Source of the DNA: Xestospongia bergquistia
Lineage: Eukaryota; Porifera; Demospongiae; Haplosclerida; Petrosiidae
Length of the DNA stretch: 64,000 nt
Assembly (NCBI GenBank): GCA_963965975.1
Contig: OZ014421.1
Coordinates: 7,183,413-7,247,412, forward strand
Direction of reading: 5' to 3'
This document shows positions 46,473 through 58,700 of this stretch, in pieces. Position 1 is the first letter of the stretch. The number at the start of each line of letters is the position of its first letter. Position numbers and translations under genes: made by a program. A model generated the notes under the pieces. It did no database searches. It saw only the letters and a program-made list of their open reading frames with translations, and had not been told where the DNA came from.

Positions 46473-48286
46473 TGTATCTTGATTGATATATTGTGTATAT
46501 TTTACAATATTTAATAATGGTAACTGAAGACACAATCTTGCATGTTCTTCATTATCCAGTAGTTAAAACGTAAGTCTGACTATATGTGACTAGATATGTA
46601 AAAGGGACCACTTGAGTCATTTCTGTCATTTTCACATTATACCATTTTAAAGTATAGATAATGCTGAATTGTTTGATACCTTGGATAAATGCATGCGTTG
46701 CTAAAGAAACAAGATATAAACGGAAATACAGTGGCTAGTACCAAAAATTAATCTTGAGAATAGTGGAATTTAATTTTCCACCCCCGCATATCGTACACTA
46801 ATATATGAGAACACGAATGCTTCTACGTGCTAATCTAGAAAGAACTTTGGATTTATAGACGCTTTAAAATGAGTGTCAGGTACTATTCTCTTTGTTTTTT
46901 GGTTTAATTCAAATTCTCAAAAATATTGAAATCATCACTTTTCTGTCCATACTGTTTTTTTTATTTGACAGAAGTAGTCCCTTTTACCAAATTAGGTCAC
47001 ATATATTCTACTCTATTAACAACTGTGAATTCAATCCTTCTTTAATTCTTGCTGCATCAATGTCAGTAGTTCAGTATTATGGTCGAAAATTGTATACGTT
47101 CTCGTAACTTACAGTATACTGACTTAGTATACTACAGGTCATAGTTATAATATACTGAATACGTGCACTACGTCAGTATACTACAAATCACGTGATTGTG
47201 CAGAATTTGGCGCAATAACTTTTAAAAATAGACATTGCTACAGCAAGAATCGAAGAAGAATTGAAGGTCTGTCATTCTACATTGCAATATTGATATGTTT
47301 CTAATTCATAAGGGTTCATGGAGTTGAATAAATTGTCAGATTTGTATACTAACTTCTGGATAATAAGGAATATGTAAGACTGTAGTATAATTAATTGTGT
47401 GTTCTCTCACTCTTTATCACAGGCTTATAATGAGTTTATAAAACTCGTTAACTAAATGTGTGTGGCTATAGGAACAGCCTGATGTCTAAATATATTTGTA
47501 ACAATCCATTCTATTTAATTTTGTTCACATTTTTGTCAATGTATATTCTCAGACTACAGTAAGACTACTGATAAGGAGGTTAGTCAATTATCATGTTTAC
47601 TGTTTATTTGTCTGTAAGAATAGGCTCATGGTTTATTGCAGTATTTTCTTTCATGTCAATGTCTCCTATCACCATAATATGAGGTACACATATAAATTGT
47701 GTATTAATTTGTATATTAATCATAATGTGTTTGAGTGCTACTGATAGTAAGAACAACTTTGGATAAAAACAAGAAAGATTTCTCAAGTAAGCCTTTTGTC
47801 AAATCACTATTGTTATATCCCTTCTTTCTTCATAGGATTATATGCTATTCCTATCTCCTGAATAGTAATGAAAAGTTACCAAATATTAATTAGTTATAAA
47901 CTGCTTTATATGATATTGTAGACTCTACATCACTTCCAGAGTCTTTGGCATTATGGATGCTGCTAGCATATATAACATGGTAACATAATGTAGTAACATA
48001 CACAATTATAGTTACTGATGATATAATTTTTTATTCTGTAGGCAGTTTATGTTGTGTCTATGTTATGTACTAGTGAAATAATCTGGACAGTTTGTTATTA
48101 ATGATTACTAAAGGTACATATAGTTTATTCTGTTAGTAAAATCATAACACTGTATAACATAACATTGTACCTTTTATGTTTGAGTCACACATACACACAC
48201 AAACAGGTTAAAGAATTTATAAAGTGTAAGTTTCTTATTTGTTAGTAAAACTGTTAAGAGTACTTCAGTAACTTTTATTTTGTGAT
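46473..48286. other. Gene-poor AT-rich region with exon-like segments
   Basis: About 1.8 kb without a recognised gene. A short two-exon open frame starts at 46870 (MSV, then SSPFYQIRSHIFYS, stop 47107; about 48 residues) but has no known relatives to me. A CACGTG at 47189-47194 and TTTGGCGC just after it look promoter-like. Downstream, several segments are bounded by good AG and GT sites (47553-47578, 47922-47979, 48042-48113) without a shared open frame, which would fit a spliced non-coding RNA. Confidence 0.3.
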
Positions 48287-48939
48287 ACTGCCAAATGTAC
48301 AACTGTCAAATGTACCACTCTCAAATGATATACTGTCAATATATTGTAATGTAATGTTAGCCTATATTACATAATTACTTTTTATTCTTCTTTCTTTATG
48401 TAGCATCGTTGGAGTCCTGAATCTAGGTGTGGTGGTAGTAAGTTGGAGGTAACAATAATGTATGCTTTATTTTATAATTTTTATTATATATTATTTCATA
48501 TTTTTTCTTCTTTTCTTAATTCTTTTTCTACAGATCTTTAGGTTGGGGGTTGCTGCTCAAGACACATCTCTCCATCTCAGGGTGTAAGTTAGTGATGTGC
48601 ATTATGTTGACTTAGTAGTTTATAGCACAATATTATTTCTTATTTCTGTTTCTTTTTATAGCATCGTTGGAGTCCAGGATCTAGGTGTGGTTGTAAGTTG
48701 GAGGTAACAATAATGTATGCTTTATTTTATAATTTTTATTATATATTATTTCATTTTTTTCTTTTTTTTTCCACTTTTTTTCTGCAGATTTTTAGGTTGG
48801 GGGTTGCTGTCTCAAGACACTCTTCTATCTCCACACTGAGGGTGTAAGTTTACTAGTATTTTACACAAGGTCATAAAGTGTAGTTGTTGGTAGTATATCA
48901 TTTGAGAGTGGTACATTTGACAGTCATAGATTTGGTAGT
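48287..48939. mobile_element. 653-bp element with 48-bp terminal inverted repeats
   Basis: Positions 48287-48334 and 48892-48939 are inverted copies of 48 bp. The inner 32 bp are perfect and the outer 16 carry about six mismatches. No transposase is present, so it would be a non-autonomous (MITE-like) element. No clear target-site duplication was found. The interior holds two tandem units of about 255 bp, each with exon-like stretches beginning 'CATCGTTGGAGTCC' and 'TTTAGGTTGGGGGTTGCTG', bounded by AG and GT. Confidence 0.55.
48390..48850. repeat. Tandem duplication of about 255 bp
   Basis: Unit 1 (about 48390-48600) and unit 2 (about 48648-48850) share long stretches, including 'GTAACAATAATGTATGCTTT' and 'TTTAGGTTGGGGGTTGCTG', with scattered differences. 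The whole lies inside the inverted-repeat element. Confidence 0.75.
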
Positions 48940-49084
48940 GTGTATTTGTAATTAAAGTACAATACAATTATACCTTCTAGAGTAAGGAAAAAAGGTGAGT
49001 ATATAATCCAGGAGAAGGCTGAGGAAGTCACAAGCAACAAATTAGTTGTCTTGTTTCCACCCCCAAACACGCCAAGGCTATTCT

Positions 49085-49380
49085 GGGCAGACCTAGAGCA
49101 TTAATAAAAATATGAGGTGTGGTCCAAATAAGCCACACCCAATAGTTGGTAGGTGTGTCTACTATAATTATGCGTGGTGCTGACCTAAGGATTAATTGAA
49201 ATACGAGGTGTGGTCAGAATATGCCACACCCAATTGTTGGTAGGTGTGTCAGCTGTAATATTTGTGTGTATAGTCAGGCTTATATTCTAGGCTGACCTAG
49301 GAATAATTGAAATATGAGGTGTGGTCAAAGTAAGCCACAATTAAAATAGTCAGTGGGTGTGGCAGATGATGTCTGATTGG
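49085..49380. repeat. Three tandem copies of a roughly 90-110 bp repeat
   Basis: Each copy has 'GAGGTGTGGTC', then about ten bases, 'GCCACA', then 'GGTAGGTGTGTC' or a variant, and ends in 'CTGACCTA' followed by 'GGAATAATTGAAATA'-type sequence. Copies begin near 49111, 49201 and 49313. The third is the most degraded. Confidence 0.65.
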
Positions 49381-49849
49381 TGGGTTATTGTGGTAGAAGT
49401 TAGACTTACACTTCTTGGTGTTGCTTTACTAATGGAGCATGGTTAAAGTGTATTTCTAATTGCCATTGTCTTCTTAGGTTACTAAAGTCCATTCACATTC
49501 ACCTGGCACTTCATTTTTTCGCTGTAACTTCCTTATTACTCATCAGATTTCAAAATTTCAAAGTCAAGTGGTTTTCTGACAAATCATCCAGTTCTTTTGA
49601 CATCATGTTTTATATGATCAGACTCACAAGAACAAGATTCTTTGTACTTTCCATAAGCAAAGTATAGAAGATGCCATTGACCATGAGGAATGTGATCTCG
49701 TGAATTTCTTTAATCAATAAAATGGCTGCCATTTGAAGAGAGAAACCAGTATAGTCAGAAATTCATTCTAACGATAACAATTTAATCATATAGACATAAG
49801 TAAAAGTACTATACTACTGTAGTTAATAAATAAAGAAGTAAATAAAGGG
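49381..49849. other. Unique AT-rich spacer before the satellite
   Basis: About 470 bp between the small tandem repeat and the satellite array. No gene, RNA or repeat was recognised in it. Confidence 0.4.
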
Positions 49850-52800
49850 TTAAATTTAAAAATTTTTTTCACCAAAAATCTTAAAAATTATAACTTAAAT
49901 TTTACAAAGCATTTGGATTGACTAAGGGGTTAAAATACGAGTATTTTTGGCGCCAAAAAAGGAAGGAAATGAAGGGTTGAATTTAAAAAGTTTTTGGCGC
50001 TAAAAATTTTTGATATTATGACTTAAATTTCCCTAAGACTTTGGGGTGACTAAGGGGTTAAAATACGCGTTTTTATGGCGCCAAAAAACGAAAAAAAATA
50101 AAGGGTTAAATGTAAAAAAATTTTGGTGCCAAAAATCTTTAAATTATTAGTTTTATTTCCTTCGTATTTTTGGTGCCAAAAAAGAAAGGAAATAAAGGGT
50201 TAAATTTTAAAAAATCTTGGCGCCAAAAATCGTTGAAATCAAGACTGAAATACGCGTATTTTTGGCGTCAAAAAAACGAAGGAAATAAAGGGTTAAATTT
50301 TAAAAAATTTTCGCCCAAAAAATCTTATAAATTAAGACTGAAATTTTCCAAAGACTTTGGGGTGACTAAAAGGTTACAATACGCGTTTTTTTGGCGCAAA
50401 AAACGAAGGAAATAAAGGGTTAAATTTTAAAAAATCTTGGCGCCTAACATCTTCGAAATTAAGACTGAAATTTTACGAAGACTTTGAGGTGACTAAGTAG
50501 TTAAAATACGCGTATTTTTGGCGCCAAAAAACGAAGGAAATAAAGGATTAAATTTTAAAAAATTTTGGCGCCAAAAATCTTAGAAATTAAGACAGAAATT
50601 TTCTGAAGACTTTGGGGTGATTAAGTGGTTAAAATACGCGTATTTTTGGCGCGAAAAAAGGAAAAGGGTTAAAATTTAAAAAATTTTGGCCCAAAAAATC
50701 TTATAAATTATACCTGATATGATTGATTAGAATGGTATTGATGATCTGTTGTCTGATATCAACAGCCAATTTAGTTGACCATTGCTGGTCTGTTATCTTT
50801 AATGAAATTCATAGGCGCCCCACAAGAGCATGAAGACAATCTTCAGTACATATATAAAGAAACTAAAACAGTTGTGATTGCCAGTGTGTTGTGGGCCAGT
50901 GTTCTGCAATGCATCAGACCTCTGAGATGGTTACCAGCCTACTCTTTGGAGTATCCCAAAGGCCGGCTAGAGAATAGGGCTGGTAGTCTCTCTTTATGGA
51001 GATGAGGCTGGTGTATTTGTGGGGCCCGGTTCCTGCATAAATAGGATGAGTTTATTCTTGTCCCTTAAAAAATATAGTTTTTTATAGTTAATGAGATTCA
51101 TAGACGGCTAGAGAATAGGGCTTGTTAATGAGATTCATAGACGCCCCACAAGAGCATGAAGACAATCTTCAGTACATATATAAAGAAACTGAAACAGTTG
51201 TGATTGCCAGTGTGTTGTGGGCCAGTGTTCTGCAATGCATCAGACCTCTGAGATAGTTACAAGCCTACTCTTTGGAGTATCCCAAAGGCCGGCTAGGGAA
51301 TAGGGCTGGTAGTCTCTCTTTATGGAGATGAGGCTGGTGTATTTGTGGGGCCCGGTTCCTGCATAAATAGGATGAGTTTATTCTTGTCCCTTAAAAAATA
51401 TAGTTTCTTATAGTTTTAATTATTTAAACAGCCAATTTAGTTGACCATTGCTGGTCAGTTATTGTTAATGAGATTCATAGACGCCCCACAAGAGCATGAA
51501 GACAATCTTCAGTACATATATAAAGAAACTAAAACAGTTGTGATTGCCAGTGTGTTGTGGGCCAGTGTTCTGCAATGCATCAGACCTCTGATGCATTGCA
51601 GAACCGCGTATTTTTGGCGTGAAAAAACAAAGGAAATAAGGGTTAAATTTTAAAAAAATTTCGCCCCAAAAATCTTATAAATTAAGACTGAAATTTTCCA
51701 AAGACTTTGGGGTGACTAAAGAGTTACAATACGCGTTTTTTTGGCGCAAAACACGAAGGAAATAAAGGGTTAAATTTTAAAAAATCTTGGCGCCTAAAAT
51801 CTTCGAAATTAAGACTGAAATTTTACGAAGACTTTGAGGTGACTAAGTAGTTAAAATACGCGTATTTTTGGCGCCAAAAAACGAAGGAAATAAAGGGTTA
51901 AATTTTAAAAAATTTTGGCGCCAAAAATCTTAGAAATAAAGACTGAAATTTTCTGAAGACTTTGGGGTGACTAAGTGGTTAAAATACGCGTCTTTTCGGC
52001 GCCAAAAAAGGAAGGTTAAAATTTAAAAAATTTTGGCTCAAAAAAAAAAGAAATTATGACTTAAATTTTTCTAATCTTTTTGGGTGACTAAGGGGTTTAA
52101 ACACGCGTTTTTCTTGCGCCAAATAACGTATGAAATAAAGGGTTAAATTAAAAAAAAAATTTTGGAGCCAAAAAAAATAGAAATTATGACTTAAATTTTT
52201 TCTAAACTTTTTGGGTGACTAAGGGGTTAAAGTACGCGTATTTCTAGCGCCAAATAACGTAGGAAATAAAGGGTTAAATTTAAAAAAAATTTTTGGCTCC
52301 AAAAAACTTAGAAATTATGACTTAAATTTTTCTAAACTTTTTGGGTGACTAAGGGGTTAAAATATGCGTGTTTCTGATGCCAAATAACGTAGGAAATAAT
52401 GTGTTAAATTTAAAAAAATTTTTGGCGCTAAAAAAATTAGAAATTATGACATAAATTTTTCTAAACATTTTGAGGGACTAAGGGGTTAAAATACGCGTAT
52501 TTCTGGTGCCAAATAACGTAGGAATTAAAGGGTTAAATTAAAAAAAATTTTTGGCTCCAAAAAAAAAGAAATTATTACTTAAATTTTTCCAAACATGGAG
52601 GGTGACTAAGGGGTTAAAATACGTGTATTTCTAGCGCAAAATGTATGAAATAAAGGGTTAAATTTAAAATATTTTTGACGCCAAAAAACTTAGAAATTAT
52701 GATTTAAATTTTTTCAAACATTTAGGGTGACTAAGGGGTTAAAAAACGCGTATTTCTAGCGCCAAATAACGTAGGAAATAAAGGATTAAATTTAAAAAAT

Positions 52801-54801
52801 TTTGGCCAAAAAAATTTTGAAATTGTGACTTAAATTTTTCTAATCTTTTGGGGTGACTAAGGGGTTAAAATATGCGTATTTCTGACGTCAAATAACTTAG
52901 GAAATAAAGGGTTAAATTTAAAAAATTTTTGGCGCAAAAAATTTAGAAATTATGACTTAATTTTTTCCAAACATTGAGGGTGACAAAGGGGTTAAAATAC
53001 GCGTATTTCAGGCGCCAAATAAGGTATGAAATAAAAGTTTAAATATAAAAAATTTTTGGCGGCAAAAAATCTAGAAATTATGACTTAAATTTTTCTAAAC
53101 TTTTTTGGTGACTAAAGGGTTAAAATACGCGTATTTCTGGCGCCTAATAACGTAGGAAATAAAGGGTTAAATGAAAAAAAAATTTTTGGTACCAAAAAAC
53201 TTAGAAATTATGACTTAAATTTTTCTAAACATTTTGGGTGACTAAGTTGTTAAAATACACGTATTTTTGGCGCAAAAAAAGTAGAAAATAAAGGGTTAAA
53301 TTTAAAAAGTTTTGTCGGAAAAAACTTAGAAATTATGACTTAAATTTTTCTAAACTTTTTGGGTGACTAAGGGGTTAAAACGCGTATTTCTGAGCCAAAT
53401 AACATAGGAAATAAAGGGTTAAATTTAAAAAAATTTTTGGCACAAAAAAACTTGGAAAATATGACTTAAATTTTCTAAACTTTTGGGTGACTAAGGGGTA
53501 AAGATACGCGTATTTTTGGAGCAAATAACGTAGGAAATAAAGGGTTAAATTAAAAAAAATTTTTGGCGCTAAAAAAAAAAGAAATTATGACTTAAATTTT
53601 TCTAAACTTTTTGGGTGACTAAGGGGTTAAAACACGCGTATTTCTGAGCCAAATAACGTAGGAAATAAAGGGTTAAATTTAAAAAAATTTTTGGCGCAAA
53701 AAAACTTGGAAAATATGACTTAAATTTTCTAAACTTTTGGGTGACTAAGTGGTTAAAATTCGCGTATTTTTGGCGCCAAATAACGTAGGAAACTTTTTGG
53801 GTGACTAAGGGTTAAAGTACGTGTATTTCTGGCCTGAAATAACGTAGGAAATAAATTGTTAAATTTAAAAAAATTTTTGGCGCCAAAAAACTTAGAAATT
53901 ATGAATTAAATTTTTCTAAACTTTTTGGGTGACTAAAAGGTTAAAATACGCGTATATCTGGCACCAAATAACAGGGAATAAAGGGTTAAATTAAAAAAAA
54001 ATTTTTGGCTCCAAAAAACTTTGAAATTATGACTTAAATATTCTAAACTTTTTGGGTGCCTAAGGGGTAAAGATACATGTATTTTTGGAGCCAAATAACG
54101 TAGGAAATAAAGGGTAAAATAAAAAAATTTTTGGCGCTAAAAAAAAGAAATTATGACTTAAATTTTTCTAAACTTTTTGGGCGACTAAGGGGTTAAAACA
54201 CGCGTATTTCTGGCGCCAAATAACGTAGGAAATAAAGGGTTAAATTTAAAAAAAATTTTTGGCGCCAAAAAACTTAGAAATTATGACTTAAATTTTTCTA
54301 AACTTTTTGGGTGACTAAGGGGTTAAAATACGCGTATTTCTGGCGCCAAATAACGTAGGAAATAAAGGGTTAAATAAAAAAAAAAAATTTTGGCACCAAA
54401 AAACTTAGAAATTATGACTTAACTTTTCTAAACTTTTTGGGTGACTAAGGGGTTAAAATGCGCGTATTTTTGGCGCCAAATAACGTAGGCAATAAAGGGT
54501 TAAATTAAAAAAAATTTTTGGCGCCAAAAAAAAAAGAAATTATGACTTAAATTTTTCTAAACTTTTTGGATGAATAAGGGGTTAAAGTACGCGTATTTTT
54601 TGTGCGAAATAACGTAGGAAATAAAGTGTTAAATTTAAAAAAAATTTTGGCGCCAAAAAACTTAGAAATTATGACTTAAACTTTTCTAAACTTTTTGGGT
54701 GACTAAGGGGTTAAAATTCACGCATTTCTGGCTCCAAATAACGTAGGAAATAAAGGGTTAAATTAAAAAAAAATTTCGGCGCCAAAAAGAGAAATTATGA
54801 C
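49850..54801. repeat. Satellite array, left part (monomer about 129 bp)
   Basis: Tandem repeats whose monomer reads in order: GGGGTTAAAATACGCGTATT, a GGCGCC block, AATAACGTAGGAAATAAAGG, GTTAAATTT, an A-run and T-run, a second TTTTTGGCGCCAAAAA block, TTAGAAATTATGACTTAAAT and TTTCTAAACTTTTTGGGTGA. The spacing of neighbouring copies is 129-130 bp. The first 2 kb (to about 52010) is a distinct variant with AAGACTGAAATTTTC and ACGAAGGAAATAAAGGG. It is interrupted at 50700-51604 by an unrelated block. Open frames in it are artefacts. Confidence 0.95.
50700..51604. repeat. Non-satellite block of three direct repeats in the array
   Basis: About 900 bp unlike the satellite. Three copies (from about 50762, 51095 and 51430) share 'CCCCACAAGAGCATGAAGAC', 'GTGTTGTGGGCCAGTGTTC' and, in the first two, 'GGTAGTCTCTCTTTATGGAG'. 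The third is cut short and ends in a perfect hairpin (51567-51604: 18-bp arms, 2-base loop) where satellite resumes. An open frame of up to 76 codons recurs in the copies but has no recognised homology. The satellite variant on both sides (50254-50650 and 51603-52000) is nearly the same three-monomer block at an offset of about 1350 bp. Confidence 0.7.
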
Positions 54802-54805
54802 TTAA

Positions 54806-55716
54806 CCCTTTCCGCGGCACCGACGCATTTATGCGTCGGTGGTTGATTGTTTACCAGCGCCGACGACGCATTTATGCGTTTCGTGTATATAACATCTCGT
54901 ACGTTGATCAATTTACCCAGAAACTTCAGTATTTCATAGAACATGATATTTCTGATTATAATTTATTTCAATAAAAGCAAAAAAATTATATATATATAGA
55001 TCATGAAATTGATGTAGTAGCTGATAATATTGTTACAGTTGATGACACTGAAATAGAACAATTGAATGGTAAGATAAAAATTACTTTACAATATATTGTA
55101 TTGTACTGTGTTGTATTGCATTGTATAACTATTGTCTTGCAATTGCGGTTTGTAATTATGATACATCTTACTAGAAGCTTCATATGTCTTGCTACTGACA
55201 AAAGCAACATACTAAGGCTGAAGCTTTTTGTTCATCTAATAACCTTACACTGTAGCAAGTGATCACCTATTTTACTATCCTCAAAAATGCCTAATTGTTT
55301 TATTTTACAACCACAATATAAGTACATTCAAAGAACAGAAGGCCACGCCCACTCAAAGAACTAGTACTACAAGGCAAAAAAACACTGCAACGAAGAAATA
55401 AGAAACATTCCACTCATTCTTACTATCATATAAGTCTATTTCAAATAAAGAAACATGGGGACTCTTGAAAGATGCTTTATACATCATTTACAACGTGTGC
55501 GTAGTTATAACATAATGCTTACCTTGTAGACGACGAATACACCAATGATAAGAAGAACAAAACATCCAGGTATCCATATTGAAGCAAACTTGAAACAACT
55601 AAACTTCTAGGAGACAATTTAGAGATGATACAAGAGCTGAAACACAACCACTCCAACCCTGAAAATACTCGTGCGTTGGCAGTAATTACTTGCTTTATGC
55701 GCATGCGCGAAAAGGG
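54806..55716. mobile_element. piggyBac-like non-autonomous element (911 bp)
   Basis: Flanked by TTAA on both sides (54802-54805 and 55717-55720). Removing the element and one TTAA restores a normal satellite monomer (GAC-TTAA-ATTTTTC), which shows precise insertion. The ends are short inverted repeats: CCCTTTCCGCG on the left, and CCCTTTTCGCG read inward from the right. TTAA target use and CCC-GGG ends are the mark of the piggyBac superfamily. Subterminal hairpins include 54819-54840 (ACCGACGCAT with its complement). No transposase frame is present. One internal exon-like stretch (about 55001-55067) is bounded by AG and GTAAG and reads 'VTVDDTEIEQLN', possibly a remnant. Confidence 0.8.
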
Positions 55717-58700
55717 TTAAATTTTTCTAAACTTTTTGGGTGACTAAGGGGTTAAAATACGCGTATTTTTCGCGCCAAAAAACGTACGAAATAAAGGGTT
55801 AAATTTAAAAAAAATTTTTGAAGGCAAAAAAATTACAAATTATGACTTAAATTTTTGTGAACTTTTTGGGTGACAAAGGTGTTAAAATACGCGTATTTCC
55901 GGCGCCAAATAACGTAGGAAACAAAGGGTTAAATTTAAAAAAATTTTGTCGCCAAAAAAAAGAAATTATTACTTAAATTTTATAAACTTTTGGGTTGACT
56001 AAGGGGTTAAAATACGCGTATTTCTGGTGCCAAATAACGTAGGAAATAAAAGGTTAAATTTAAAAAAATTTTGGCGCCAAAACTTAGAAATTATGACTTA
56101 AATTTTTCTAAACTTTTGGGTTGACTAAGGGGTTAAAATTCACGTATTTCTGGCTCCAAATAACGTAGGAAATAAAGGGTTAAATTTAAAAAAATTTTTG
56201 GCGCCAAAAAGATAAAAATTATGACTTAAATTTTTCTAAACTTTTTGGGTGACTAAGGGGTTAAAATACGCGTATTTCTGGCGCCAAAAAACGTAGGAAA
56301 TAAAAGGTTAAATTAAAAAAAAAATTTTGAAGGCAAAAAAATTACAAATTATGACTTAAATTTTTGTAAACTTTTTGGAAGACAAAGGGGTTAAAATACG
56401 TGTATTTCTGGCGTTAAATAACGTAGGAAATAAAGGATTAAATTTAAAAAAAATTTTTGGCGCCAAAAAACTTAGAAATTATGACTTAAATTTTTCTAAA
56501 CTTTTTGGGTGACTAAGGGGTTAAAAAACGCTAATTTGTAGCGCCAATAACGTAGGAAATATAGGGTTAAATTAAAAATTTTTGGCGCCAAAAAAATTAG
56601 AAATTATGACTTAAATTTTTCTAAACTTTTTGGGTGACTAAGGGGTTAATATACGCGTATTTCTGGCGCCAAATAACGTAGGAAATAAAGGGTTAAATTA
56701 AAAAAAAATTTTGTTGCCAAAAAAAAAGAAATTATTACTTAAAAATTTCTGAACATTTTGGGTGACTAAGGGGTTAAAATACGCTTATATCTGGCGCCAA
56801 ATAACGTAGGAAAGAAAGGGTTAAATTAAAAAAAAAATTATGGTGTCAAAAAACTTAGAAATTATTACTTAAATTTTATAAACTTTTGGGTTGACTAAGG
56901 GGTTAAAATACGCGTATTTCTGGTGCCAAATAACGTAGGAAATAAAGGGTTAAATTTAAAAAAAATTTGGCGCCAAAAAACTTAGAAATTATGACTTAAA
57001 TTTTTCTAAACTTTTTTGGTGAGTAAAGGGTTAAAACACGCGTATTTTTGGCGCCTAATAACGTAGGGAATAAATGGTTAAATGAAAAAAACTTTTGGCA
57101 CCAAAAAACTTGGAAATTATGACTTAAATTTTCTAAACATTTTGGGTGACTAAGGTGTTAAAATACGCGTATTTTTGGCGCCAAATAACGTAGGAAAAAA
57201 GGGTTAAATTAAAAAAAATTTTTGGCGCAAAAAAAAAAGAAATTATGACATAAATTTTTCTAAACTTTTTGGCTGACTAAGGGGTTAAGGTTCGCGTATT
57301 TCTGGCACCAAATAACGTAGGAAATAAAGTGTTAAATTTAAAAAAATTTTTTGGCGCCAAAAAAAAAGAAATTATTAAATTTTTCTAAACTTTTTGGGTG
57401 ACTAAGGGGTTAAAGTACGCGTATTTCTGGCGCCAAATAACGTAGGATATAAAGGGTTAAATTTAAAAAAAATTGGCGCCAAAAAACTTAGAAATTATGA
57501 CTTAAATTTTTCTAAACTTTTTGGGTGACTTAGGGGTTAAAATAAGCGTATTTCAAGCGCCAAATAACGCATGAAATAATGGGTTAAATTTAAAAAAATT
57601 TTTGGCACCAAAAAAGAAAGAAATTATGACTTAAATTTTTCTAAACTTTTTGGGTGACTAAGGGGTTAAAATGCGCGTATTTCTGGCGCCAAATGACGTA
57701 GGAAATAAAGGGTTAAATTTAAAAAAATATTTGGCGCCAAAAAAAAGAAATTATGAATTAAATTTTTCTAAACTTTTTGGGTGACTAAGGGGTTAAAATA
57801 CGCGTATTTCTGGAGCCAAATAACGTAGGAAATAAAGGGTTAAATTTTAAAAAATTTTTGGCGCCAAAAAAATTTTAGAAATTATGACTAACATTTTCTA
57901 AAGTTTTTGGTTGAGTAAGGGGTTAAAATACGCGTATTTTTGACGCCAAATAACGTAGGAAATAAAGGGTTAAATTAAAAAAATTTTTGGCGCCAAAAAA
58001 AAAGAAATTATTACTTAAATTTTTCTAAACTTTTTGGTGACTAAGGGGTTAAAATACGCGTATTTCTGTCGCCAAATAAAGTAGGAAATAAAGGGTTAAA
58101 TTTAAAAAAATTTTTGGCGCAAAAAATTTTAGAAATTATGACTAAAATTTTCTAAACTTTTTGGGTGAGTAAGGGGTTAAAAGACGCGTATTTTTGGCGC
58201 TAAATAACGTAGGAATAAAGGGTTAAATTAAAATAATTTTTGGCGCCAAAAAAAAAAGAAATTATGACTTAAATTTCTAAACTTATTAGTGACTAAGGGG
58301 TTAAAATACGCGTATTTTTTGCACCAAATAATGTAGGAAATAAAGGGTTAAATTAAAAAAAAATTTTGGCGCAAAAAAAAAATTATGACTTAAATTTTTC
58401 TAAACTTTTTGGGTGACTAAGGGGTTAAAACATGCGTATTTCTGGCGCCAAATAACTTAGGAAGTGAAGGGTTAAATTTAAAAAAATTTTTGGCGCAAAA
58501 AAACTTGGAAATTATGACTTAAATTTTCTAATTTTTTTGGGTGTCTAAGGGGTTAAAATAAGCGTATTTTTAGCGCCAAATAACGTAGTAAGGGTTAAAT
58601 TAAAAAAATTTTTGGTGCAAAAAAAAAAGAAATTATGACTTAAACTTTTCTAAACTTTTTGGGTGACTAAGGGGTTAAAATACGCGTATTTCTGGCGCAA

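Noticed and set aside
46509..46710. Tiny two-exon frame (MVTEDTILHVLHYP..., about 34 residues)
   Set aside because: It needs a weak acceptor, has no known relative and is too short to support as a gene.
50170..50415. Lysine-rich open frame of 81 codons
   Set aside because: It lies wholly inside the satellite and is a by-product of the A-rich repeat; the neighbouring monomers break it.
54806..55716. Active transposon
   Set aside because: No transposase-length frame is present; only the ends and a short exon-like remnant remain.
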